Source: Clostridiales bacterium (GTDB lineage Bacteria > Bacillota > Clostridia > Oscillospirales > Ruminococcaceae). Taken from it: 8,867 bases of DNA. The notes under the pieces are model-generated. The model ran no database searches, was not told the origin of the DNA, and saw nothing but the letters and a program-made list of their open reading frames with translations. This document shows positions 1 through 7,342 of the stretch, piece after piece; position 1 is the stretch's first letter; every line of letters begins with the position of its first letter. The stretch covers positions 1-8,867 of the forward strand of contig JAAYSW010000027.1 of the NCBI GenBank assembly GCA_012523875.1. The letters are read 5' to 3'. A program made the translations under genes and the position numbers.

Positions 1-672
1 CAGCATAAAGAAAAACACCAGGTTATTCTGAACTTAGCTCAAGAGCATGATGTAACTTTCATAATCGGATATATTCATTATGAGGGTGATTTAAAGTATA
101 ATTCAATGATTGCAATAATGCCTAGCGGAGAAGTGTCGGATATATATTCTAAGCAGTTATTGGTGCCTATGGGAGAAATAATTCCTTTTGAGTTTATACT
201 TTCAAAAATTATTCCAGGAACTTTTTTAGAATCCACACCCTATACCAAAGGATCAGAAATCACGGTTTTAAAGACCGATTTCGCAAAATTTGGTGGAATC
301 ATCTGCTTTGAATCATTATTCCCCCATATATCAAGAAAAACTATTAAACTTGAGGCTAATGTGATAGCAATTTTAAGTAATGATTCCTGGTTTGGCAGGA
401 CACCAGCTTTATATCAACATCATTCTCATGCCATCCTTAGAGCTGTTGAAAATAAGCGATATGTATTAAGATGCAGCAATTCTGCTATATCGTCAGTTAT
501 TTCTCCATATGGGAAGGTTGAAAAAACTGCACCTAAATACGAATTAAGCGTTCTTAATGCATCTTTTAATACAAATAACGATAGAACCTTATACTCGTAT
601 GTGGGTGATATTATTGTCATGCCTGCTGCCGCTTTATTTATTTTAGGTATTATAAAAAAGAAAAAACACTGA
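1..672 (+). CDS. lnt: Apolipoprotein N-acyltransferase, C-terminal part (5' end outside window)
   Basis: The reading frame is open from base 1 and ends at TGA 670-672, giving 223 residues of a protein normally about 500 long. It is the nitrilase-like (CN_hydrolase) domain of Lnt, the membrane enzyme that transfers an acyl chain from phospholipid to the N-terminal cysteine of diacylated lipoproteins on the outer face of the membrane. In fragment numbering, Lys51 in SKQLLVPMGE and Cys102 in GGIICFESLFP match the catalytic Lys and Cys of the Glu-Lys-Cys triad, and Glu59 and Glu104 match the supporting glutamates. NDSWFG, QHHSHAILRAVE and the following SNSAISSVISPYGKV segment are also typical of Lnt. 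The first catalytic Glu would lie just before the window. The protein ends in one membrane helix and a KKKKH tail. It converges on the CPBP protease gene with 7 bases between stops. A different CN_hydrolase protein is possible but less likely given the full Lnt motif set and the C-terminal helix. Confidence 0.9.
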   Translation, partial: QHKEKHQVILNLAQEHDVTFIIGYIHYEGDLKYNSMIAIMPSGEVSDIYSKQLLVPMGEIIPFEFILSKIIPGTFLESTPYTKGSEITVLKTDFAKFGGIICFESLFPHISRKTIKLEANVIAILSNDSWFGRTPALYQHHSHAILRAVENKRYVLRCSNSAISSVISPYGKVEKTAPKYELSVLNASFNTNNDRTLYSYVGDIIVMPAAALFILGIIKKKKH

Positions 673-679
673 GATTTAA

Positions 680-1774
680 TCAATCAAATATAGCTTTGAT
701 ATTATCACTTATTATCGTATAGAGTTGTGGATAAGCATTCAATGCTGTAGATGCTAAAAGATAGATAATAACTATAATAGTTATTGGGGCAGTAAGATAT
801 ATTACTGCCTTTTCCCCTCCTGTAAGCTGTGGACATGGGTTTTCAAGTTGTAGGTCTTTTTTGTTTTTCACTATCTCAATTATAAATAAAATCACACCTA
901 CAACAGTTATAGCGATACTAAACAATGACATAATACCTATTCCAATAAAAATTGGAATGTTATCAAAAATATATTTCGTTAATAAATCTGTATCTGTACT
1001 TTCAAGTATTGCAAGGTCTATACCCGATAAAAACATAGACTGAATTGCACCAATTAAATTAAATGAAAAATGGATAATCATTGGGGTAATAATTGATTTT
1101 GTTTTTATAGCTAAGAAACAAGCTAAAATCCCCATTACTGATGCATAGAAAATCTGTTGATAATTCTGATGAAATAATCCAAACGTACAGCCTGTAACAA
1201 TAATGGCAAACCATCTGCCATATTTAATTGTGTGTGTAAGGAGAGTTCCCCTAAATAATAATTCCTCAAAAATTGGTGCTAAAAATGCAATAGTTATAAA
1301 CATTACAATCTTATCAAAAATTGTATCCTCAGCTATTAAACTTATTGCATTGAGAGTCTTACCCGTTATTGCTTGAATTATTAAAAATATTATTGTAAAT
1401 ATATAGTTTGTTGCGTGTGATAAGCCCATTGTAATTACTGTCCATTTGGCAATAAAACCTTTTGTAGCCTGTGGTTTTTTGAAGTAAGTTTTAACTTTAT
1501 GCCCTTGATTCTTATTGCCTATAGCTAAAACTATTGGAATAGTAATTGCAAATTGAAAAATGAAAATTAATGCTTTGCTTATCGATGAAACAGTTGTTCC
1601 TGAAAAACTTCTCTCCATTAATTTTATTACTTGTGGCATTATTATGTATCCAAAAACCATAATAAACGCTATAAAAATTAGTAAAAGTAAAGAATTCCTA
1701 TTTGAACACTTTCTTAACCCCTTTTTCAATTCGTCCCTAGATAAATCTTCTGTAGCTACATCATATGCATTCAT
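680..1774 (-). CDS. CPBP family intramembrane glutamic protease (CAAX/Rce1-like)
   Basis: A polytopic membrane protein of 364 residues with about eight or nine hydrophobic segments. It carries the three signature motifs of the CPBP/Abi (Rce1-related) family: EELLFRG with Glu170, Glu171 and Arg175; FGLFH with His202; and HFSFN with His235 and Asn239. These build the catalytic site of intramembrane proteases of this family, so the enzyme is probably active, but its substrate cannot be read from the sequence. After the protease core come two further hydrophobic stretches (about 272-300 and 323-342) joined by a charged cytosolic-type loop. I place the start at the ATG at 1774 rather than the in-frame ATG at 1783, because the AGGAG at 1784-1788 directly abuts the latter and is 9 bases from the former. 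The gene begins 18 bases after the sbcC stop, so the two are probably one transcript. Bacterial members are variously linked to bacteriocin self-immunity, protein processing or unknown roles; none is shown here. Confidence 0.9.
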   Translation of the reverse strand: MNAYDVATEDLSRDELKKGLRKCSNRNSLLLLIFIAFIMVFGYIIMPQVIKLMERSFSGTTVSSISKALIFIFQFAITIPIVLAIGNKNQGHKVKTYFKKPQATKGFIAKWTVITMGLSHATNYIFTIIFLIIQAITGKTLNAISLIAEDTIFDKIVMFITIAFLAPIFEELLFRGTLLTHTIKYGRWFAIIVTGCTFGLFHQNYQQIFYASVMGILACFLAIKTKSIITPMIIHFSFNLIGAIQSMFLSGIDLAILESTDTDLLTKYIFDNIPIFIGIGIMSLFSIAITVVGVILFIIEIVKNKKDLQLENPCPQLTGGEKAVIYLTAPITIIVIIYLLASTALNAYPQLYTIISDNIKAIFD

Positions 1775-1783
1775 GATTCCCAT

Positions 1784-1788
1784 CTCCT
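1784..1788 (-). promoter_or_regulatory. Ribosome binding site that decides the CPBP start
   Basis: The minus strand reads AGGAG here. The ATG at 1783-1781 follows it with no spacer, which is too close for initiation. The in-frame ATG at 1774-1772 lies 9 bases downstream, within the normal range. The site lies between the sbcC stop (1795-1793) and the CPBP start, consistent with re-initiation by ribosomes finishing sbcC. Confidence 0.7.
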
Positions 1789-1792
1789 GATT

Positions 1793-4700
1793 CTATATTT
1801 TATATTTAACTGTACTACCGTTGATGTCTTTTGATACAATTATTTGTTTGTCTATCCGCTCCTTCAGCTCTTCTACATGAGATATTATCCCAACCAATCT
1901 ATTTCCTGCTGTAAGTGTATTCAGTGTTTCTATTGCGGATTCAAGTGACTCACTATCTAATGAACCAAACCCTTCATCTATAAACATTGCATCAACCTCA
2001 ATCCCTCCAGCAAAGCTCTGAATTACATCGGATAATCCTAATGCAAGCGATAATGATGCTTTAAATAATTCCCCACCTGAAAGGGACTTTATGGAGCGAG
2101 GCTTCCCTGTATAATAGTCCATTATTTCAATTTCAAGCCCAGCCTTAACTCTGTGGTCACTGGCTTCTTCTTTTCGCATTAGCTTATATCTTCCACTAGT
2201 CATTAATTTTAATCTTTTGTTAGCCTCATGGATAACTTTTTCAAAATAAAATGCCTGGATATATTGTTCAAAAGCAAGTCTTTGTTTACCCTTTATTTCA
2301 CCATTAGCAACTTCCGACAACTCCTCTACAAGCATAAATTCACTACGCCTTTCATCTAAGCCTTTTAATTCATCGCTGACCCTAAAATGGATTATATTAT
2401 TGTTGCCTATTCTATTTGATACTTCTTGCATGATTTCACCGCTAGATTTTTTTAATTCGGCTAGTATCTTTTGTTTTTCCATAATCTTAGATATAGACAC
2501 AATTTCCTTATCCTTAGTTTCAATTTCTAGTTGATTTATATTTTCACTAATGAGAATTTTTCTTTCTTTGTATTCATTTATCTCATTATTTAATGCCTGT
2601 AATTCATCATCAGATATTAAATATTTTCGGTAATCCTCTTCATTTTTAAAATTACATTCCTTTAGCTTTTGAGTAAACTCAAATTCTGCCTTAATATATG
2701 ATTCTTTCAATAAGGTTAATTTCTCTTCATTGTTCTCAAGGACTGCTTTCAAGCTTTGGATTTCTATAGTGCAATCAGTGTAGTTTTTATTAGCCATCTC
2801 ATATTCAGACTTTAAACGATTATATTCTTTTCTATCTTCATTAATTTTTTTAATAGCTTCTTCTTTTGAGTCATATTTCAAACTTATGGATTTTATACGC
2901 TCTTCAAGTTTACCAATCTCTATTTCCAATTCATTTAGATAATTTTTTCGTTCGCTTATATTTTTTTCAACTTCCTCAATTTCTACTGTTATATCTTTTA
3001 GCTTTTCCTTGTTTTTAATATTGTTTTCTATATCATTCTGCAATTTTTTATGTTCTCGTTCAATTATCTGTCTTTCTTTTAAATTTATTTCTGATTGTTC
3101 AGCTAAGGTTTTATCAATATCTATTAATTTAGTTTCAATTTTAAGAGCATCCCTAATTTGCGTTTCAAGTTTTTCAGAATTTAATTTATATTTTGTTTTT
3201 AGCTCTCCACATTTATGGCTAAGCTTGCTCATAGCTTCATGTAATGTCGCCGTTTCTTCCTTAAGCAGTTTTAATTCTGATTGCGTTATTAATGTTTCTG
3301 ATAGGGAGGCTTTATTAGGATGTGAAGTCGAGCCACACACAGGACACTCCTCATTATCTATTAGTTTGCTTGCCATAATCCCAGCTTGTGCATGTAAAAA
3401 TTCAGCATCTGCACTTCTGCACTCAATGTCCTTATGTTTATACTGCTCCTCTAACTCCAAAAATTGCTTATGTGCTTTTTCTAGAGCTTTTTCATCGTTT
3501 AAGATATTATTATATTCATATAACATCTGTTCTATTTTATCTGAAATTTGTTTTACTCTGTTTAACTCCCCATCGCATAAAAGGAAATCTTTATCTACAT
3601 TTTCGAGTCTCTTTAATTCATTCGATACTTTAATCTCTAGCTTTTTAAGCTCTTCTCGTTTATTCTCTTCTATAGATAATAATTTTAATAGATTTTCCTT
3701 ATCTTCATGCAATTCCTTTGAAGTATTTTTTAGTTTTAATAGATTGTCATATAAATCAAGCTGATTTTCAGTTTCCTTTATGCTCATATTTATATTTTCA
3801 GCGATATCTAGTTTTGCATTTGATTCCTCTAGCCTTTCCCATGATTCATTCAATTTTTCCTTTGAATCTGATAATTCTTTATTGGTTTTTTTAATAAAGG
3901 CAATAAGAGAATCTTTTTCATTCTTTTCCCTAATGAATTTATCCTCATAAAATCTAATTATATTTACAGCCTTTTGGGAAAACGAATATCTCTCTATCTT
4001 ATCCTCTATCTCATCCTCTTTCTCAAGCATTTGCTTTTTTTCTTCTATAAAATTTTCAAGTTTTTCAAACCTTTCATTATTTACCTTTGCCCGCTCATGT
4101 TCAACCGATATTTTGGATATTTCCTTCTCAATCCTATTTAATTCATTTTTAGTTGTATCAAGCTTTTCCTTATCATAAGCTAATAACTTTTCTAATACCA
4201 CAAAAATTTCATTAGCTTTATGGATAGAAGGGGACTCCTTCCATTCCTTTATAAATTGATAAAAGGCGTTATCTTCATCACAATTAATATCAGACAGATA
4301 CCTTATTATTAAATTTTCACTTTCTTCACATCCTTTTTTTAGGGATAATGAAATATCTTTAAGTTTAATTTGTAAATCTTCATATATCTGAGTATTAAAA
4401 ACCTTTCTAAGAATTGCACTTCTCTCTTTTCCATCCTCCAATATTAGATTTAAGAATTCGCCTTGTGCAATCATCGCTACCTGCTTAAACTGCTTCCAGT
4501 CTATACATAAAAGTCGCTCAATATCCTTTGTTACTTTAGTGTTGCCAGTTATCACGCTACCATCAGGGTATGTTAGTACAGCATCAGCTTTATGTGTAGT
4601 CGTTCCTGCTTCGTTATTTTTTTTATTTCTCAAATACTCTGGATTACGTTTTACTGTATACTTTTTTCCCTTATGCAAAAATTCTAAATAAACAAATGTC

Positions 4701-4927
4701 TCTATTGTAAGTGGTGCAAAATCACTTCTAATTGTAGCTGTTGTTCTTGTTCTACCACTGGTATTCCCATATAATGCAAATGATATTGCATCAAATATTG
4801 TAGTCTTACCAGCACCAGTGTTTCCTGTGATAAGAAAAAGCCCCTGTGAATCCAATTGATGAAAAGGTATCTCAACAATATCAGCAAAAGGGCCAAATGC
4901 ACTCATTTTCAACATTAAAGGTTTCAT
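1793..4927 (-). CDS. sbcC: DNA double-strand end nuclease subunit SbcC (SMC/Rad50-like ATPase)
   Basis: A full-length SbcC of 1044 residues (E. coli SbcC is 1048). SbcC is the ATPase that works with the nuclease SbcD to cleave DNA hairpins and blocked ends. The N-terminal half-site has MKPLMLKMSAFGPF, Walker A GNTGAGKT at 35-42 and the Q-loop Gln in AMIAQGEF (Gln155). Long charged coiled coils run from about 200 to 520 and 545 to 870, joined by a zinc hook CPVC (Cys528, Cys531). The C-terminal half-site has the ABC signature SLSGGE (948-953), Walker B with Asp984-Glu985, a D-loop SLDSES and the switch His1017 in IISHVEE. All catalytic elements are intact. The start has AGGAG 6 bases upstream and its own strong promoter. 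The usual partner gene sbcD, normally directly upstream, is absent: the upstream neighbour is a terminated phosphatase gene. Downstream, the CPBP protease gene is close enough to be co-transcribed. Confidence 0.97.
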   Translation of the reverse strand: MKPLMLKMSAFGPFADIVEIPFHQLDSQGLFLITGNTGAGKTTIFDAISFALYGNTSGRTRTTATIRSDFAPLTIETFVYLEFLHKGKKYTVKRNPEYLRNKKNNEAGTTTHKADAVLTYPDGSVITGNTKVTKDIERLLCIDWKQFKQVAMIAQGEFLNLILEDGKERSAILRKVFNTQIYEDLQIKLKDISLSLKKGCEESENLIIRYLSDINCDEDNAFYQFIKEWKESPSIHKANEIFVVLEKLLAYDKEKLDTTKNELNRIEKEISKISVEHERAKVNNERFEKLENFIEEKKQMLEKEDEIEDKIERYSFSQKAVNIIRFYEDKFIREKNEKDSLIAFIKKTNKELSDSKEKLNESWERLEESNAKLDIAENINMSIKETENQLDLYDNLLKLKNTSKELHEDKENLLKLLSIEENKREELKKLEIKVSNELKRLENVDKDFLLCDGELNRVKQISDKIEQMLYEYNNILNDEKALEKAHKQFLELEEQYKHKDIECRSADAEFLHAQAGIMASKLIDNEECPVCGSTSHPNKASLSETLITQSELKLLKEETATLHEAMSKLSHKCGELKTKYKLNSEKLETQIRDALKIETKLIDIDKTLAEQSEINLKERQIIEREHKKLQNDIENNIKNKEKLKDITVEIEEVEKNISERKNYLNELEIEIGKLEERIKSISLKYDSKEEAIKKINEDRKEYNRLKSEYEMANKNYTDCTIEIQSLKAVLENNEEKLTLLKESYIKAEFEFTQKLKECNFKNEEDYRKYLISDDELQALNNEINEYKERKILISENINQLEIETKDKEIVSISKIMEKQKILAELKKSSGEIMQEVSNRIGNNNIIHFRVSDELKGLDERRSEFMLVEELSEVANGEIKGKQRLAFEQYIQAFYFEKVIHEANKRLKLMTSGRYKLMRKEEASDHRVKAGLEIEIMDYYTGKPRSIKSLSGGELFKASLSLALGLSDVIQSFAGGIEVDAMFIDEGFGSLDSESLESAIETLNTLTAGNRLVGIISHVEELKERIDKQIIVSKDINGSTVKYKI

Positions 4928-4933
4928 AATTTT

Positions 4934-4938
4934 CTCCT
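4934..4938 (-). promoter_or_regulatory. Ribosome binding site of sbcC
   Basis: The minus strand reads AGGAG, 6 bases before the ATG at 4927. This supports that start, which also gives the canonical SbcC N-terminus. Confidence 0.8.
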
Positions 4939-4973
4939 ATTTTATATTAATCTTCATTTATTTTTATAACATG

Positions 4974-5002
4974 ATTATACACCTTAAATTTAATCTTGTC
5001 GA
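4974..5002 (-). promoter_or_regulatory. Sigma-A promoter of sbcC (and probably the CPBP gene)
   Basis: On the minus strand a -35 box TCGACA (5002-4997, five of six consensus bases) is followed after exactly 17 bases by a perfect -10 box TATAAT (4979-4974). Transcription would start near 4967, giving a leader of about 40 bases. The promoter lies downstream of the phosphatase terminator, so sbcC is an independent unit. I see no LexA/DinR-type operator (GAAC-N4-GTTC) near it, so SOS control is not supported. Confidence 0.8.
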
Positions 5003-5055
5003 GTAATTATCATTCTTTTATTTATTAAATGTAGTATGTAACCAACTTTACAAAT

Positions 5056-5089
5056 TAACAAAAACCCTCCCCGTTAATTCGTGGAGGGT
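5056..5089 (-). terminator. Rho-independent terminator of the PP2C gene
   Basis: In the minus-strand RNA, ACCCTCC (5089-5083) pairs perfectly with GGAGGGT (5070-5064) around a 12-base loop, followed by a T-rich run (TTTTGTTAA from 5063). This is a 7-bp stem, five of the pairs G-C. It lies about 120 bases after the phosphatase stop codon and before the sbcC promoter. On the plus strand the run after the stem (AACTTTCT) is weak, and no plus-strand gene ends nearby, so it works mainly for the minus strand. Confidence 0.85.
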
Positions 5090-5208
5090 AACTTTCTACA
5101 ATTAAAACTTTAAATCAATATTATAATGTTAATTATTAAAAGTATTTTACATATTTTAAACAGCAGCACACTAACAACTAAATTATACAGTTAGCATGGT
5201 CGACAATT

Positions 5209-5961
5209 TTACTTACTCATATTACATACAGCCACTATTGTTATATTATCCGTGCTTCCCTTTGCGAGTGCAGTGTGCACAAGCTTAGATAACCTTTTAT
5301 TCAAATTTAATGGGAGTGAGAGCATTTCTTCTATTTCTGAATTAGATAAATAATCGGTCAATCCATCCGTACAAAGAATAAATAAATCACCATGTTCTAT
5401 CTCCATATCCAAGTATTTGATATCAACCTTTGGCTTAGAATCTTTGTTCCCCATTACTGGAAATATAATATTCTTATGTACATGTGTTTTTCTTTCTTCA
5501 GCAGTAATAGCTCCCTCTTCGAATAGCATTTGAACTAATGATTGGTCCTTAGAAAGCTGATCTAAAGATGAATTTTTATATCTGTATAACCTTGAATCCC
5601 CTACATTAACTGTATGTATTTTATTCTTATCATCTATTGCAAAAGCACATAGGGTTGCTTGCATATTTGAGGCATTATTCTTAGTTGCCCCATATTTCTT
5701 AAGTCGCTCATGTATTTTCATAATGCTATTTTGCAGATTCATCTTATGTGAAACTTTAAGGTTGCACAAAAACTTCATACATAGTTTAGAGGCAATCTCA
5801 CCTGATAGCTCACTAGAAACACCATCAGAAACAGCTGCCATAAAAGGTGCAGATAGGGTTGTTTCAATCGTTCCATCATTGATTACAGTTTTGTTAATTA
5901 ATAAAGCATCTTCATTATGCGGCATAACGCCTTTGGTGGTAATCCCACAGCAATAGTACAT
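5209..5961 (-). CDS. PP2C-family serine/threonine protein phosphatase (Stp/PrpC type)
   Basis: A 250-residue soluble single-domain protein, the usual size for bacterial PP2C enzymes, which remove phosphate from Ser and Thr using two or three metal ions. Motifs in order: NEDA (Asn16-Glu17-Asp18), AAVSDGVSSELSGE (Asp46-Gly47, metal ligands), VNVGDSRLYRY (Asp122), LSKDQSLV followed by the flap region about 145-170, CTDGLTDYL (Asp199) and STDNITIVAV (Asp238-Asn239). The metal-binding aspartates are therefore all present. The Arg usually found three residues before the Asn of this motif (GxxRxxNED) is Met13 here; that Arg contacts the substrate phosphate in studied members. There is no signal peptide or membrane helix. 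The gene has its own promoter and terminator and no kinase gene beside it, unlike the common prpC-prkC pair, so it may not be the PrkC partner. The start at 5961 has a weak GTGAG ribosome site 8 bases upstream. Confidence 0.93.
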   Translation of the reverse strand: MYYCCGITTKGVMPHNEDALLINKTVINDGTIETTLSAPFMAAVSDGVSSELSGEIASKLCMKFLCNLKVSHKMNLQNSIMKIHERLKKYGATKNNASNMQATLCAFAIDDKNKIHTVNVGDSRLYRYKNSSLDQLSKDQSLVQMLFEEGAITAEERKTHVHKNIIFPVMGNKDSKPKVDIKYLDMEIEHGDLFILCTDGLTDYLSNSEIEEMLSLPLNLNKRLSKLVHTALAKGSTDNITIVAVCNMSK

Positions 5962-5969
5962 CAGTGCAT
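5961..5969 (-). other. Two-codon upstream ORF overlapping the PP2C start
   Basis: The minus strand reads ATG-CAC-TGA at 5969-5961, and its stop shares a base with the phosphatase ATG (TGATG). The GTGAG at 5974-5970 directly abuts the first ATG and is 8 bases from the second, so direct initiation at the phosphatase start is the simpler reading. A chance occurrence is quite possible. Confidence 0.3.
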
Positions 5970-5995
5970 CTCACTTTTCAAAAAATAATATAATA

Positions 5996-6024
5996 ATTAT
6001 ACACTATATATAAAAATAAATCAA
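5996..6024 (-). promoter_or_regulatory. Sigma-A promoter of the PP2C gene
   Basis: On the minus strand a -35 box TTGATT (6024-6019, four of six consensus bases) and a perfect -10 box TATAAT (6001-5996) are separated by exactly 17 bases of very AT-rich spacer. The start of transcription would be near 5989, leaving a leader of about 28 bases. The last spacer bases GTG are the same as in the sbcC promoter. Confidence 0.75.
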
Positions 6025-6115
6025 GGGATTATCCAAAAAGGTTAACAATATTTGTTTAGCATAAAAGATGGTGTATGATAGATTTGGCAAGCTTTCAAGA
6101 CTTATTTAGAAGGAT

Positions 6116-7327
6116 TTATTTTATTAACAATAATTCAAGTGCTTTCTGCAATTGAGTATCCTCTTCAGATGCACCTGGTTGAACATTTATACCTGTATCA
6201 GAGGGTAATGCAATCTCGTAATCAGGAGATAAACCAATTCCATGGTAACAATCCGATTTTGTGGTTTGATATGTTGCAACAGTAACGGTAATAGCACCCC
6301 CACCATCGAGAGCTGTTGTAGATTGCATAATTCCCTTACCGAATGTTTTCACACCAACAAGTTTCGTGCTACTAAAATCCCTTAGCACTGCTGCAAAAAG
6401 TTCCCCTGCACTAGCAGTCTTCCCATTAACTAAAACAACTGCTGGGATATCTAATTTCCTATCATCATCACTCTTATCCATCCTAGGATAATCGATTATT
6501 TTTGTATCCCCATTGCCATAGGTTGCTGAAGCATAATCCCCATAGGGAAGCAATATATCAAGGCATTGTAAAGTAATATCAACCAAGCCACCTGGATTAT
6601 TTCTTACATCAAAAACAATTCCCTTTGCTCCATCATCAAGCAATTTGTCTAATGCATCTTTAAATTGCATAGATGTTGTTGAGTTAAAGTTTGTAATTTC
6701 AATATAACCGATATTATTGTCAAGCATTCTACCACTTGCTGTAACCAAGTTAATTGATTTTCTTACAAACTCATATTCCTTATCTGCACCATTTTTTCTA
6801 ATAGTAAGTTTTAATGATGTTCCTTCTTTACCCTTCCTAATTAAATCTATTGATTCACTATAGCCAAGAGTCAATATATCGTTTCCATTAACTGAAACTA
6901 TTATATCATCAATATCGAGTTCGGATTCTTTAGCAGGAGATTCTTCCATGATTTCAACTATTTTGATGTATCCACTTTTATCTCTTTCAACAGAGATACC
7001 AATTCCGACCAAGGTACCAGATTCATTAGCAAGTGCATCCTTGTATTCATCTGCATTTAAATATCTAGCATAATCATCATCCAATCCCTCAACATAACCT
7101 TTCAGTATTGAGTCCATTAGTTGTGTTTCATCAATATCTAAATAAAAGTTTTGTCTAACCCATGTATCAAGTTCATCAAGGCGTTCATACCTATCCTTCA
7201 TTGCAACGACATCTTTTACTTTTTCGTTATAAGTCTGCAATGAAAACCTTGATGTAAGTATAAATGTTATCGCTGCAGTTATTGCAAGCAGACTCATTGT
7301 AACGCCCAAACTTATTTTTTTATTCAT
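6116..7327 (-). CDS. S41 family C-terminal processing peptidase (Ctp) with PDZ domain
   Basis: A 403-residue membrane-anchored serine protease of the CtpA/CtpB/Prc family. One hydrophobic segment (about 6-25) acts as signal anchor, placing the rest outside the cell. An N-terminal helical region (about 35-100) is followed by a PDZ domain (about 104-190, starting GTLVGIGISV) that recognises substrate C-termini, then the S41 core (about 200-375) with FDVRNNPGG, NGKTASAGELFA and VKTFGKGIMQ. Ser306 and Lys331 are spaced 25 residues apart, as in CtpB, and form the Ser-Lys dyad; Gln335 is the conserved supporting residue. The tail after about 380 is short, acidic and lacks a peptidoglycan-binding domain. 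The gene follows the M23 hydrolase by 160 bases on the same strand. Its ribosome site is poor: the upstream region is purine-rich but lacks AGGAG. No clear promoter is seen, so read-through from the hydrolase gene is plausible. Confidence 0.95.
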   Translation of the reverse strand: MNKKISLGVTMSLLAITAAITFILTSRFSLQTYNEKVKDVVAMKDRYERLDELDTWVRQNFYLDIDETQLMDSILKGYVEGLDDDYARYLNADEYKDALANESGTLVGIGISVERDKSGYIKIVEIMEESPAKESELDIDDIIVSVNGNDILTLGYSESIDLIRKGKEGTSLKLTIRKNGADKEYEFVRKSINLVTASGRMLDNNIGYIEITNFNSTTSMQFKDALDKLLDDGAKGIVFDVRNNPGGLVDITLQCLDILLPYGDYASATYGNGDTKIIDYPRMDKSDDDRKLDIPAVVLVNGKTASAGELFAAVLRDFSSTKLVGVKTFGKGIMQSTTALDGGGAITVTVATYQTTKSDCYHGIGLSPDYEIALPSDTGINVQPGASEEDTQLQKALELLLIK

Positions 7328-7342
7328 ATTTTATCTACTTTC

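Noticed and set aside
426..683. Minus-strand open frame opposite lnt
   Set aside because: It overlaps the well-supported lnt domain and shows no recognisable motif or ribosome site.
656..700. Possible terminator after the CPBP gene: A-T hairpin at 683-700 and minus-strand T-run at 656-667
   Set aside because: The stem is six A-T-rich pairs inside the CPBP coding end and is about 16 bases away from the T-run, which itself arises from the Lys-rich end of lnt. It does not fit a rho-independent terminator.
3009..3764. Long plus-strand open frame (251 codons) inside sbcC
   Set aside because: It lies opposite the coiled-coil coding region of sbcC. Its Ser/Phe/Leu-rich product is the expected antisense of Glu/Lys/Asn-rich codons, and there is no ribosome site or family motif.
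4928..5063. SOS (LexA/DinR) operator in front of sbcC
   Set aside because: No GAAC-N4-GTTC-like palindrome is found around the promoter.
5170..5208. TATAAT on the minus strand just after the PP2C stop, as a possible extra promoter
   Set aside because: No acceptable -35 box lies 16 to 18 bases upstream, and the terminator at 5056-5089 would stop any transcript before sbcC.
680..5961. A new defence or signalling system made of PP2C, SbcC and CPBP protease
   Set aside because: The phosphatase is separated from sbcC by a good terminator and a new promoter, and SbcC is of the housekeeping type. No toxin, nuclease, sensor or mobile-element hallmark is present. Only the sbcC-CPBP adjacency is kept as a finding.
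6025..6115. Terminator between the Ctp and PP2C genes
   Set aside because: I looked for one because the phosphatase has its own promoter. Only very short palindromes (such as AAGCTT and GGATAATCC) are present, none with a proper stem and T-run.
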